Below, piece after piece: positions 1-7,123 of a stretch of DNA of 7,414 nucleotides (position 1 is its first letter; each line of letters begins with the position of its first letter). Where the stretch lies: contig CAMDZK010000051.1 of the NCBI GenBank assembly GCA_945910665.1, positions 1-7,414 of the forward strand, written 5' to 3'. The position numbers and the translations under genes were made by a program. This DNA comes from an uncultured Peptostreptococcaceae bacterium. Its GTDB lineage: Bacteria; Bacillota; Clostridia; Tissierellales; Peptoniphilaceae. The notes under the pieces were generated by a model. That model ran no database searches, was not told where the DNA came from, and was given only the letters and a program-made list of their open reading frames with translations.

Positions 1-65
1 TTGAATTTTAAGTAATTTATCTTCATCCATTGGAAGTTCAACTTCCTTTGTTTCTTTTCTTTCAT
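1..65 (-). CDS. Possible start of the next operon gene, cut by the window edge
   Basis: Twenty-eight bases after the rlmD stop codon there is an ATG at 65 preceded by a good Shine-Dalgarno sequence (GAGGGG, 7 bases away). The frame stays open for 21 codons to the window edge and begins MKEKKQRKLNFQWMKINYLK. A second frame is also open here and reads more like an acidic soluble protein (KEVELPMDEDKLLKIQ). Its first ATG is at 30, with a weaker AGGAAG upstream. Which frame is used cannot be settled from this much sequence, and no family is recognisable. Confidence 0.35.
   Translation of the reverse strand, partial: MKEKKQRKLNFQWMKINYLKF
32..46. repeat. Short perfect inverted repeat at the left edge
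   Basis: GGAAGT-TCA-ACTTCC is a perfect 6-bp inverted repeat with a 3-base loop. It lies just upstream of the alternative ATG at 30 and could hide the AGGAAG sequence in a hairpin on the transcript. It is short enough to be chance. Confidence 0.3.
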
Positions 66-92
66 CTGAATTCCCCTCGTTTAAAAAGTTAT

Positions 93-1328
93 TTATCTCG
101 CTCTTGACATCAATACTACCGTCTCAACGTGCCCTGTCCATGGGAATAAATCAAAGGGTACTACTTCTCCAATTCCCCATCCACTTTCTTGAAAGCGAGA
201 TAAGTCTCTTATGAGAGTTACTGGATCACAGCTGACGTAGACGACTTTTTCTACTTTTGATTCGGTAAGTGCATGGATTAATTTTTCATCGAGTCCAGCT
301 CTGGGTGGGTCGACAAATACACCTTTGGGATTATACTTTTTTAAAATTTCATCGGGGCGTTCTTCGGCTTTTTCTGCAAAAAATCGTGCGTTTGTCATTC
401 CGTTTAATTTTGCGTTTTCCTTTGCCCTTTGGATGGCTTCTTTTTGAATTTCAATACCAATGACATTGGCACCACGTTTCGCTGCTTGTAACGCGATTGA
501 TCCGACACCGCAGTATAAGTCTAGAATCGTTTCATTTTCTTGGATATCCATTTTTTCTATAGCTTCTGTAAAGAGTTCTTCTGCCATGCGGTTATTCACT
601 TGAAAGAAATTTTGCGGTTGGAGTGTATAACTTACATCGAGAAGTGTAATCGTCTCTTCTTTTTCTTGGAAAATGTTCTTCCACTGGCCTTTTCTCTCAC
701 TTTCTTTGGTCCAATAGGACGTGAGAGCAGCCAGATCAATTTCCGCCTCTGTAAAGTGAAGCACACCCTTTCCAATGGTTGAAATACTTAAACCCTGATC
801 GAGTTTTCGCACATAGATTTTCTCGATTCCTGTTAAATCCCTTTCACGCAGGATAAAAAGAAATGCCATCAGCATCGCATCTTGAATCAAACACTCGTTT
901 ATCTCAACGAGGCTATGCGTCCCTTTTCTGTAAAAGCCGATATGCCCCTCTTGCACTTGAAATTGGACATGATTTCTATAGAGATATGGACTTCCCATTT
1001 TTCTAATTTCTGCAACGGTTGTATTCACGCGGAATTTATCCAAAAGTTTTTGGATTCGTTCGCGTTTCCAGTGCGTGCCCGCTTCATAATCCAAATGTTG
1101 AAGGGAACATCCTCCACATTCGCCAAAATAGGGACAAAAGGGTTCAATGCGATTACAACTCTTTTTATCTACAGAAACTAAGTCCCCTGTTTGTATCCGT
1201 TTTTTCTTCTGGATGTTTGTAATCGTCACTTCTTCTTCAGGAAGCGCCCCGTCAATAAAGGTGACAATCCCTTCTGGTTTTGCGATTCCCTTTCCTTCAT
1301 GAGAAAGATCTACGATTTTTGTTTTCAT
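93..1328 (-). CDS. rlmD: 23S rRNA (uracil-C5)-methyltransferase, RlmD/RumA family
   Basis: This enzyme forms 5-methyluridine in 23S rRNA using S-adenosylmethionine. In Gram-positive bacteria a single member (RlmCD) can modify both U747 and U1939, so the exact target is open. The 411 residues begin with a TRAM RNA-binding domain (about 1-50, slightly short at the N-terminus). A 4Fe-4S site follows, made of Cys65, Cys71, Cys74 and Cys146, with the family spacing CPYFGECGGC. The central domain ends with QNFFQVN (239-246). The methyltransferase fold shows LDLYCGVGSI (269-278, SAM binding), VDPPRAG (339-345) and YVSCDP (364-369), with nucleophile Cys367 and probable general base Glu402. All key residues are present. 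The start is supported by GAGGAGG four bases upstream, and the ATG overlaps the MATE stop (ATGA). It is distinguished from tRNA methyltransferase TrmA by the TRAM domain and the cluster cysteines. Confidence 0.95.
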   Translation of the reverse strand: MKTKIVDLSHEGKGIAKPEGIVTFIDGALPEEEVTITNIQKKKRIQTGDLVSVDKKSCNRIEPFCPYFGECGGCSLQHLDYEAGTHWKRERIQKLLDKFRVNTTVAEIRKMGSPYLYRNHVQFQVQEGHIGFYRKGTHSLVEINECLIQDAMLMAFLFILRERDLTGIEKIYVRKLDQGLSISTIGKGVLHFTEAEIDLAALTSYWTKESERKGQWKNIFQEKEETITLLDVSYTLQPQNFFQVNNRMAEELFTEAIEKMDIQENETILDLYCGVGSIALQAAKRGANVIGIEIQKEAIQRAKENAKLNGMTNARFFAEKAEERPDEILKKYNPKGVFVDPPRAGLDEKLIHALTESKVEKVVYVSCDPVTLIRDLSRFQESGWGIGEVVPFDLFPWTGHVETVVLMSRAR

Positions 1329-2701
1329 GCAGCCTCCTCATTGGTGATATTATTCAGCCAACGTTTTTTGCGATAGAGAGGAATCATCAAGAATACTTTG
1401 ATAAATTCTTCAAGACTTACAATGGTAAAGATCAGCTCAATGGGCCATTGTAAGACCAATACACCAAAGAACGACATGGGGATTGCAAAAACCCACATGG
1501 TGAGAAGTTCCATAATGAATGGTAGTTTTGTCTCTCCTCCTGCACGGAAGATTCCCACAATGAGCATCCCATTTAAGAATCGGAAAAGAATAAAGACACC
1601 CCGAATCATGAGTAAATTCACTGCTGTATCATAGATATGGGGTTCTAGGTTTCCATAAATCTTTAAAAGAAGATCTGGTAAGCCAATTAGAATCAACGCT
1701 GATAAAACTCCACTGATAACTGTCAATTGAATAAAATAGCGTGCTTGTCTTTGCGCTTGATCCTTCTTCTCGCCGCCAAGGCTATGTCCAATGAGAACGG
1801 CGGCTGCCGCTCCCAGAGAATTTACAACGATAAAGAATACGTTTTGAATGGTCGTCGTTAATTGTATGGATGCAGTTGCATCTTTTCCTATGCGGGCGTA
1901 GGCCATAGCAAAAAGAAGTTGCCCCAGTGACCAAAGCGTTTCCGATAAAATAATAGGAAGTGCGATACTAAAAAAGCTTTTTAAGCGGTCACTATGCCAG
2001 AGTAAAAGTTCGATGGGTCTGATATCTTCTTTCCCTGGACGTTGCCAATAAATAAGGACAATCAATAAGAGAATTTCTACAATCCGAGCAATCAGCGTTC
2101 CAATGGCAGCTCCCACAATACCTAAGGCTGGAAATCCGAATTTTCCGAAGATAAACAAATAGTTAAAAAAGACATTGGTAAAAAAAGCGACGATGGATAC
2201 TCCCAATGGCTCAGTGGCTCGGTTGGATGAACGGAGAACCGTATTAAAACACAAAGAAACCGACGACATAATAAAGGTGAGTGAAATAATACGTAAATAT
2301 TCGGCACCCAGTTGGATTACACCTTGATCGGGAATGAGGATGCGCATAATCATTTCCGGTCGAAAAAAAGATACCGTGGTAAATAGCAGGCTTAATAGCA
2401 CCGTGAGTTGTATCGTAATTGATAAAAAACGGCGTACATTGGTCATATCGCGGTTTCCAAAATATTGGGAGAAAAAGACAGCTCCCGCATTGGCAATTCC
2501 GTAACTGGAAACCATAAAGAAAAAGACAAATTGATTAACAAGACCGACAGCGGCAATTTCAGCGCCTCCTAGAGAGCTGATCATGACAGTGTCGGCCATA
2601 TTGACAGATGTTGTTATAAGATATTGGACGGAAACGGGCAATGCAACCGAAAGCATCGTCTTTAAAAAGGCCCGATCTTTCCAAAAAAATTTGTGTTCCA
2701 T
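1325..2701 (-). CDS. MATE family multidrug/cation antiporter
   Basis: A polytopic inner-membrane transporter of the MATE superfamily (NorM/DinF-like), which typically exports organic cations or drugs in exchange for Na+ or H+. The 458 residues are strongly hydrophobic, with roughly 12 predicted membrane segments arranged as two similar halves. The first helix contains the conserved proline (SVALPVSVQ, about 18-26) followed by NMADTVMISSLG, with Asp37 in the position typical of the family. The interlobe motif NYLFIFGKFGFPALGIVGAA lies just before the middle. The second half has LIGHSLGGEKK and the FRAGGETK loop. Length and layout fit an intact MATE protein. The substrate cannot be read from the sequence. 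Its ATG overlaps the preceding stop by one base (TAATG) and there is no good ribosome binding site, so it is probably translated by coupling. Its TGA overlaps the rlmD start by four bases. No local regulator is encoded here. Confidence 0.93.
   Translation of the reverse strand: MEHKFFWKDRAFLKTMLSVALPVSVQYLITTSVNMADTVMISSLGGAEIAAVGLVNQFVFFFMVSSYGIANAGAVFFSQYFGNRDMTNVRRFLSITIQLTVLLSLLFTTVSFFRPEMIMRILIPDQGVIQLGAEYLRIISLTFIMSSVSLCFNTVLRSSNRATEPLGVSIVAFFTNVFFNYLFIFGKFGFPALGIVGAAIGTLIARIVEILLLIVLIYWQRPGKEDIRPIELLLWHSDRLKSFFSIALPIILSETLWSLGQLLFAMAYARIGKDATASIQLTTTIQNVFFIVVNSLGAAAAVLIGHSLGGEKKDQAQRQARYFIQLTVISGVLSALILIGLPDLLLKIYGNLEPHIYDTAVNLLMIRGVFILFRFLNGMLIVGIFRAGGETKLPFIMELLTMWVFAIPMSFFGVLVLQWPIELIFTIVSLEEFIKVFLMIPLYRKKRWLNNITNEEAA
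1333..1339 (-). promoter_or_regulatory. rlmD ribosome binding site inside the MATE 3' end
   Basis: GAGGAGG, which also encodes the last Glu-Glu-Ala codons of the MATE protein, lies 4 bases before the rlmD ATG. It supports this short TRAM-domain start. Confidence 0.75.
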
Positions 2702-3096
2702 TACGTTTTTTTTTCAAAGTTTGTTTTACAGTGTGGACATGTAATACGTACTTTTCCTTTCTTTTTTGGAACGCGCAGTTCTTTTTTACAATTTGGACAG
2801 CGGTAAAACTTATAGTCCTTTCGCTGCTCAATTTTTTGTTTTGTCGCGTTATTTTTGCGAAGAATTTTATTTTTCAGTTGAAGAAATGCTGCGCGTTCTC
2901 TTGCGCGTGCAGGAATGTCTTTGGAAAGCATACGAAATAACGTATATCCAATGAGCATGTATCCAAGCACGACAAAGAGCGATTGTTTCGTAATAAAGGT
3001 CGGAATAATGAATACGAGTGATACGATACTCATGAGTTGGTTTAACTCATCCGTACCGTATCTGCCTCGCATAAATTCAATGAATTTTTGCTTCAT
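2701..3096 (-). CDS. Hypothetical two-helix membrane protein with C-terminal zinc ribbon
   Basis: I recognise no characterised function. The 131-residue protein begins with a basic stretch (MKQKFIEFMRGRYGTDELNQ), followed by two closely spaced hydrophobic segments at about 21-36 and 38-56, probably a transmembrane hairpin. A strongly basic linker rich in Lys and Arg spans about 57-98. The C-terminus carries two CxxC knuckles, CPNC at 100-103 and CPHC at 120-123, spaced as in a rubredoxin-like zinc ribbon. From general knowledge, small proteins with the same plan (GRYG near the N-terminus, two helices, terminal zinc ribbon) occur in Clostridia, usually annotated only as zinc-ribbon or zinc-finger proteins. 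It starts 2 bp after the pyk stop and its stop codon overlaps the start of the MATE gene (TAATG). No clear Shine-Dalgarno sequence precedes it, which suggests translational coupling to pyk. Metal or nucleic acid binding at the membrane face is only inference. Confidence 0.8.
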   Translation of the reverse strand: MKQKFIEFMRGRYGTDELNQLMSIVSLVFIIPTFITKQSLFVVLGYMLIGYTLFRMLSKDIPARARERAAFLQLKNKILRKNNATKQKIEQRKDYKFYRCPNCKKELRVPKKKGKVRITCPHCKTNFEKKT

Positions 3097-3098
3097 CG

Positions 3099-4844
3099 TT
3101 ATAGTACTTTCGCTCGACCGTTGTAGATAAGACCAGTAAAAGCATCCACAGTGATTTCTTGGTCTTCTGAAAGTTTTTTCATGGCACCTTCCGCTCCGAC
3201 AATCGTAGGAATTCCTAAACTTAAACCTACAATTGCTGCATGGGAGGTGAGTCCACCTTGTTCAGTGATGATTGCCGATGCCATTTCCATAAAAGGTACG
3301 AGTTCTTTTTCAGTCGCAGGTGCAACGAGAACCATTCCTTTTTCAAACTTTTCAAAATCTTTCGCTCTACTTCCAAGCATTGCTTTTCCGATGACCGTTG
3401 CGCCTTTACCAATGACTTGACCTTGGACCATTACATTTCCCACAGTATGGACTTTCAACGTATTGGTTGTTCCAGGAATACCGACAGGGATACCCGCAGT
3501 GATGACAATTAAATCCCCTTCTTCCACATGGCCAGATTCTAAGGCAGCATACACAGATCGTTCAAAAACTTCGTCTGTATTTTCTGAATCTTTGGTGAGC
3601 AGTGGCACAACCCCCCAAGAAAGCGTTAATTGACGCTGTATGCGTTCTGTTGTCGTACATGCAATAATGGGTAGATGCGGTCTGAACTTTGATACAGCAC
3701 GTGCTGTCGCGCCTGACACAGTGGCTGTGACAATGGCACTTGCCCCCAGTTGCTCTGCGATTTCACATGTCGATTTAGAGATTGCGTTCGTCGATGTAAT
3801 TTCTGTGTAATTTGGTAGTTCTCGTGGGTCGTATTCCGCTTGCTCAACAGCTACGGCGATGTCAGCCATTGTTTGAACTGATAGCACAGGGTATTTTCCT
3901 GCAGCAGTTTCTCCAGAAAGCATGACCGCATCGGAACCATCTAACACAGCGTTCGCCACGTCGGTTACTTCCGCACGGGTGGCTCTTGGATTTCTTGTCA
4001 TGTAATCGAGCATTTGCGTTGCCGTGATGACTGGCTTTCCGTATTGATTACTCAAACGAATCATTCGTTTTTGAATGAGCGGTATTTCTTGCGCTTTTAA
4101 TTGCACACCTAAATCTCCGCGAGCGACCATAATCCCATCGGCTACCTGGAGTATTTTTTGAAGATTGTCGACCCCTTCACGGCTTTCGATTTTAGCGATG
4201 ATTTTAATCCAATCTCCGCCATTTTCTTCTAATACTTTACGAATGCCCACCACATCATCCGCTTTGCGGATAAAAGATGCAGCGACGAAGTCTACGCCAT
4301 TTTTTATACCGAATTTTAAATCTTCAATATCTTTTTCAATAAGTGCTGGTAGATTAATGACAGCGTTTGGGACGTTAACTCCTTTGTTGGATTTAATTTC
4401 TCCTGCATTAAGCACTTGGGTGTGTATTTCAGTGCCTTCCACTTTTGATACGACAAGTTCAATTAAACCGTCATCAATGAGGATTTGCGTGCCTTTTTGC
4501 ACATCATCTGCTAATCCTTCGTAGGATACAGACGCTCTGTGATTATCTCCAACGATTTGTTCAGTCGTTAATATAAATTCTTCCCCTGCGACGAGTGTAT
4601 ATACATCTTCTTTAAGTTTTCCCAGGCGTATTTCTGGTCCCTTCGTGTCGAGCATGATCGCCAAAGGAATGTTGAGTTCTTCGCGGACGGATTTAATCGT
4701 GTCAATTCTTTTTTGGTGCTCGTCGTAATTTCCGTGGGAGAAGTTTAAGCGACACACGTTCATTCCTGCTTTGGCCATGCCAATTAACGTATCTCGTCCT
4801 TCTGATGCAGGACCAATGGTGCAAACAATTTTTGTTCTTTTCAT
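3099..4844 (-). CDS. pyk: Pyruvate kinase with C-terminal PEP-utiliser-like domain
   Basis: Pyruvate kinase converts phosphoenolpyruvate and ADP to pyruvate and ATP, the last step of glycolysis. The product has 581 residues, close to the roughly 585 of Bacillus enzymes. The N-terminal barrel shows Arg32, the NFSHG motif (34-38) and DTKGPEIR (66-73). The B domain follows at about 70-170 with ILIDDGLI (121-128). Catalytic Lys218 and Glu220 lie in AKIE, followed by MVARGDLG (239-246), TATQML (274-279) and LSGETAAGKYP (309-319). After the regulatory C domain comes an extra domain from about residue 475 to the end, with the phosphohistidine-like motif TSH at 533-535. This resembles the swivelling domain of PPDK and enzyme I and is typical of Bacillus-type enzymes. 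The ATG follows a ribosome binding site that overlaps the pfkA stop codon (TAAGGAG), so both glycolytic enzymes are probably co-expressed. All core catalytic motifs look intact. Confidence 0.97.
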   Translation of the reverse strand: MKRTKIVCTIGPASEGRDTLIGMAKAGMNVCRLNFSHGNYDEHQKRIDTIKSVREELNIPLAIMLDTKGPEIRLGKLKEDVYTLVAGEEFILTTEQIVGDNHRASVSYEGLADDVQKGTQILIDDGLIELVVSKVEGTEIHTQVLNAGEIKSNKGVNVPNAVINLPALIEKDIEDLKFGIKNGVDFVAASFIRKADDVVGIRKVLEENGGDWIKIIAKIESREGVDNLQKILQVADGIMVARGDLGVQLKAQEIPLIQKRMIRLSNQYGKPVITATQMLDYMTRNPRATRAEVTDVANAVLDGSDAVMLSGETAAGKYPVLSVQTMADIAVAVEQAEYDPRELPNYTEITSTNAISKSTCEIAEQLGASAIVTATVSGATARAVSKFRPHLPIIACTTTERIQRQLTLSWGVVPLLTKDSENTDEVFERSVYAALESGHVEEGDLIVITAGIPVGIPGTTNTLKVHTVGNVMVQGQVIGKGATVIGKAMLGSRAKDFEKFEKGMVLVAPATEKELVPFMEMASAIITEQGGLTSHAAIVGLSLGIPTIVGAEGAMKKLSEDQEITVDAFTGLIYNGRAKVL

Positions 4845-4849
4845 AATTT

Positions 4850-4855
4850 CTCCTT
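4850..4855 (-). promoter_or_regulatory. pyk ribosome binding site overlapping the pfkA stop
   Basis: AAGGAG shares bases with the pfkA stop (TAAGGAG) and lies 5 bases before the pyk ATG. This suggests that ribosomes finishing pfkA help initiation at pyk. Confidence 0.8.
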
Positions 4856-5813
4856 AAATGGAAAGTTCTCTCGTGATGCGGTACATTTCTTCATCAAAAG
4901 TATGGGGAATGGTAACTGCTTCGTCGATCGCCATGGAAAAGAAGTCATTTCCGTCGGTTCCTATTGCAATATCCTCTTCTCCTTGAATCAGTTTCTCTAC
5001 AGCAATAGACCCCATTTGACTTGCAATAATGCGGTCAAAGGCAGATGGTGTTCCTCCTCTTTGCGTGTGTCCGAGGATGACCGTGCGCCAGTCGATGCCC
5101 GTACGTTCCAAGAGGATTTCACACAAGTGTTCGGTCTGATCGACACCTTCTGCCATAATGATAATCTGATGCTTTTTGCCTCGGTCTTTCCCTTTTTGAA
5201 TTTTTGCGATGAGTTCTTCCACATCCAAGGTAAATTCTGGGACAAGAACCGCTTCAGCGCCACCAGCAATTCCTGCGTAGAGGGCAATATCACCGCAATT
5301 TCTTCCCATGACTTCTACGACTACGCCAATCCCATGGGAAGAAGATGTATCGCGAAGGCGTCCAATGGCTTCTAAAACTGTTTCTACAGCTGTGTAAAAG
5401 CCAATCGTAAACTTTGTATACCCTAAGTCATTGTCAATGGTGCAAGGAATCCCAACGACTTTCAAACCTTCTTTACTCAATACATGGGCACCTTTAAAAC
5501 TTCCGTCGCCTCCTAGAACAATGAGACCATCAATTTTGTATTTTAATAAGTTTTGTAGCGCTTTTTGTTGCCCTTCTTCGGTCTTAAATTTTTCGGACCG
5601 AGCCGATCCAAGAATTGTACCACCTCGATGGATAATGTCAGACACGGATTTCACGCTCATTTCAGAAATCTTGTCTTCGATCAAGCCGCGGTATCCATTT
5701 TGCACACCATAAATGCGAATTCCGTTAAACACACATGTACGCACGATGGCGCGAAGAGCGGCATTCATACCGGGGGCATCGCCGCCACTACATAGTACAG
5801 CTATTCTTTCCAT
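4854..5813 (-). CDS. pfkA: ATP-dependent 6-phosphofructokinase (PfkA)
   Basis: PfkA phosphorylates fructose 6-phosphate to fructose 1,6-bisphosphate in the cytosol, the main control step of glycolysis. From the ATG at 5813 the protein has 319 residues, the canonical bacterial length. An in-frame GTG at 5834 lies inside the dnaE end and would add seven residues with no family counterpart, whereas AAAGGA sits 7 bases before the ATG. Visible motifs are GGDAPGMN (11-17 region), GGDGS (101-105), TIDND (125-129), MGR (169-171), Glu222, Arg243, and GHTQRGG with His249 and Arg252. Gly104 fits an ATP rather than a pyrophosphate enzyme. Allosteric-site residues Arg21, Arg25, Arg154, Glu187, Arg211 and Lys213 are kept, so ADP/PEP-type regulation is likely. 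Two oddities: Cys124 replaces the usual Gly, and Ile162 occupies the place of E. coli Arg162, which helps bind the sugar phosphate across the subunit interface. It lies between dnaE and pyk, with gaps of 2 and 9 bp. Confidence 0.96.
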   Translation of the reverse strand: MERIAVLCSGGDAPGMNAALRAIVRTCVFNGIRIYGVQNGYRGLIEDKISEMSVKSVSDIIHRGGTILGSARSEKFKTEEGQQKALQNLLKYKIDGLIVLGGDGSFKGAHVLSKEGLKVVGIPCTIDNDLGYTKFTIGFYTAVETVLEAIGRLRDTSSSHGIGVVVEVMGRNCGDIALYAGIAGGAEAVLVPEFTLDVEELIAKIQKGKDRGKKHQIIIMAEGVDQTEHLCEILLERTGIDWRTVILGHTQRGGTPSAFDRIIASQMGSIAVEKLIQGEEDIAIGTDGNDFFSMAIDEAVTIPHTFDEEMYRITRELSI

Positions 5814-5815
5814 TC

Positions 5816-7099
5816 TTATTTCCTTTCTCTCCACACCACATTACTTTCTCCCAAGAGATAAGCGAGTTGTGCTCTTAACTGCATCGACTTTCCATTCACT
5901 GAGAAATTTTTTCCAATGAATCGTTGTCCTTCTTTTTCGTAGTAAATGCCTACATCCGATGGCCCTGGATACTCCTCTAATACCTCCATCACTTGATCAG
6001 CAACGGGTTCTTCCATAGAAGGGATACGTAAGTATAATATCCCAGAATCCTCGTCTTTTTGAAGTTCAAGGAGTGTGATATCTTCTGCGATAATTTTTGC
6101 GTGATCATCTTGTTCCTGTGTTTGTAATTTCCCTTTGATTTGTACAATGGCATCTTCTTGCAGGAGATTTCTTACGGTTCGATAGAGATTTGGGAATACG
6201 ACAATTTCACTCGTCCCATATAGGTCTTCAACCTTAAGAATTGCCATTTCATCGTTTTTTCTCGTAATTTTTTTATCGACATCGCTAATCATGCCGATAT
6301 ATAAAACTGGCTTCTTATCGAGTAGAATACGGTCTTCTTCCTCTTCTGGGAAATCCGCGGTGGAAAAATTTGATCTGGATGAAATTAAGTCTGTAAAGTC
6401 TGCCAATGGATGATCCGATAAATATAATCCAGTGACTTCTTTTTCATTTTTTAGACGGACATTTCTGCTAAACTCAGGTCTTGGTGGAATTGTTTCTGTT
6501 ACTTGCGCATCCGAGCCAAAACTCGTATCAAATAAAGAGAATTGGCCTTCCAGATTATTTCTTCGAAGGGAGGTAATCGCATCGATTTCTCCCTCGAAAT
6601 ACCCGATTAATTCTGCGCGGTTTTCGTGGATTTCATCAAATGCACCCGCCCAAATGAGATTTTCTACCGTTTTCTTTTGAATGCCTCGTTCAATCACTCG
6701 CTCCAAAAAAGAACGGAAGCTAGCAAAGGGTCCTGCTTCTCTTTCTTCGATTAGTTCGCGAATCACCCCTGCTCCAATGCCTTTGATGGCTAAAAGGCCA
6801 AAGCGTATTTTATCGCCTTCTACAGAGAATTTTAAATTGGATGCATTCACACTTGGCGGTAAAATTTCAATCCCTAAGCGCTTTGCTTCTTCTAAATATT
6901 GAGCCATTTGGGTTTGGTTCCCAATCACTGAAGAAATAAGTGCCGCCATAAATTCCACAGGATAGTAATGTTTCAACCAAGCTGAACGCATAGCGATTAA
7001 TGCATAGGCTGCAGAGTGGGATTTATTGAAGGCGTAGTCTGCAAAGACGGCCATCTGATCATAAATTTTATTGGCGATTTCTGCGGATACACCATTTGC
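5816..7099 (-). CDS. dnaE: DNA polymerase III alpha subunit (DnaE), C-terminal fragment only
   Basis: DnaE is the catalytic alpha subunit of the bacterial replicase. Only about the last 427 residues are present. Counting from the in-frame Met at 7054, the YAFNKSHS signature at the end of the fingers region lies at residues 7-14, and a helix-hairpin-helix segment (LLAIKGIGAGVI) at about 87-98. A clamp-binding-like motif QFSLFD is at 171-176. An OB-fold region (YIGMISDVDKKITRKNDE onward) starts near 252, followed by the small C-terminal domain. Family-like sequence continues 15 codons upstream of that Met (ANGVSAEIANKIYDQ) and then stops abruptly. The frame runs on without similarity to a TGA near 7138. 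Full-length DnaE is about 1150 residues, so the PHP, palm (catalytic aspartates) and thumb are missing and this piece cannot polymerise DNA. No convincing ribosome binding site precedes 7054. The stop lies 2 bp before pfkA. The family assignment is secure; whether the truncation is biological is not. Confidence 0.93.
   Translation of the reverse strand, partial: ANGVSAEIANKIYDQMAVFADYAFNKSHSAAYALIAMRSAWLKHYYPVEFMAALISSVIGNQTQMAQYLEEAKRLGIEILPPSVNASNLKFSVEGDKIRFGLLAIKGIGAGVIRELIEEREAGPFASFRSFLERVIERGIQKKTVENLIWAGAFDEIHENRAELIGYFEGEIDAITSLRRNNLEGQFSLFDTSFGSDAQVTETIPPRPEFSRNVRLKNEKEVTGLYLSDHPLADFTDLISSRSNFSTADFPEEEEDRILLDKKPVLYIGMISDVDKKITRKNDEMAILKVEDLYGTSEIVVFPNLYRTVRNLLQEDAIVQIKGKLQTQEQDDHAKIIAEDITLLELQKDEDSGILYLRIPSMEEPVADQVMEVLEEYPGPSDVGIYYEKEGQRFIGKNFSVNGKSMQLRAQLAYLLGESNVVWRERK
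5821..5826 (-). promoter_or_regulatory. pfkA ribosome binding site that decides its start
   Basis: AAAGGA lies 7 bases before the ATG at 5813 and overlaps the last dnaE codons. It favours this ATG over the in-frame GTG at 5834, and gives a protein of canonical 319-residue length. Confidence 0.8.
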
Positions 7100-7101
7100 A
7101 T
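6997..7101 (-). other. Out-of-frame 34-codon ORF created at the dnaE junction
   Basis: This short frame starts at the well-placed ATG behind AGGAGG and runs through dnaE sequence in the wrong frame to a TAA. Apart from the first two or three codons it is simply dnaE read out of register, so it is unlikely to encode a functional peptide. It is listed because it shows that the expression signals upstream do not serve the dnaE fragment. Many YtrA-like regulators start with Met followed by a short strand, so the first codons (ATGCAAAT) might be a remnant of such a gene, but this is too short to prove. Confidence 0.4.
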
Positions 7102-7108
7102 AATTGTG

Positions 7109-7114
7109 CCTCCT
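7109..7114 (-). promoter_or_regulatory. Strong Shine-Dalgarno (AGGAGG) before an ATG out of frame with dnaE
   Basis: AGGAGG lies 7 bases before an ATG at 7101-7099, an optimal arrangement. The ATG is not in the dnaE frame. Translation from it gives MQMVYPQKSPIKF and so on, stopping after 34 codons at 6999-6997. The site therefore looks like the start of a different gene whose body has been replaced by dnaE sequence. Confidence 0.75.
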
Positions 7115-7123
7115 ATCTGTATT

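Noticed and set aside
4165..4524. A 119-codon plus-strand frame opposite pyk.
   Set aside because: It is Ser/Thr/Pro-rich low-information sequence antisense to the conserved barrel and B domain of pyruvate kinase, and is a shadow frame.
4902..5375. A 157-codon plus-strand frame opposite pfkA.
   Set aside because: It is entirely antisense to a well-conserved gene, has no recognisable domain and no plausible ribosome binding site, and is a shadow of the minus-strand codon pattern.
4854..5813. A pyrophosphate-dependent phosphofructokinase.
   Set aside because: PPi enzymes typically have Asp at 104 and Lys at 124. Here Gly104 and Cys124 are found, and the allosteric residues of the ATP-dependent bacterial type are kept.
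5814..5834. Earlier GTG start for pfkA at 5834.
   Set aside because: It lies within the dnaE 3' end, adds seven residues without family counterpart and lacks the well-placed AAAGGA that serves the ATG at 5813.
7000..7054. A DnaE intein or split-intein site, because the break lies close to the YAFNKSH region used by known DnaE inteins.
   Set aside because: The YAFNKSHS sequence is uninterrupted and the break is about 20 residues upstream of it. No intein motifs are seen, and the upstream DNA is non-coding with promoter signals.
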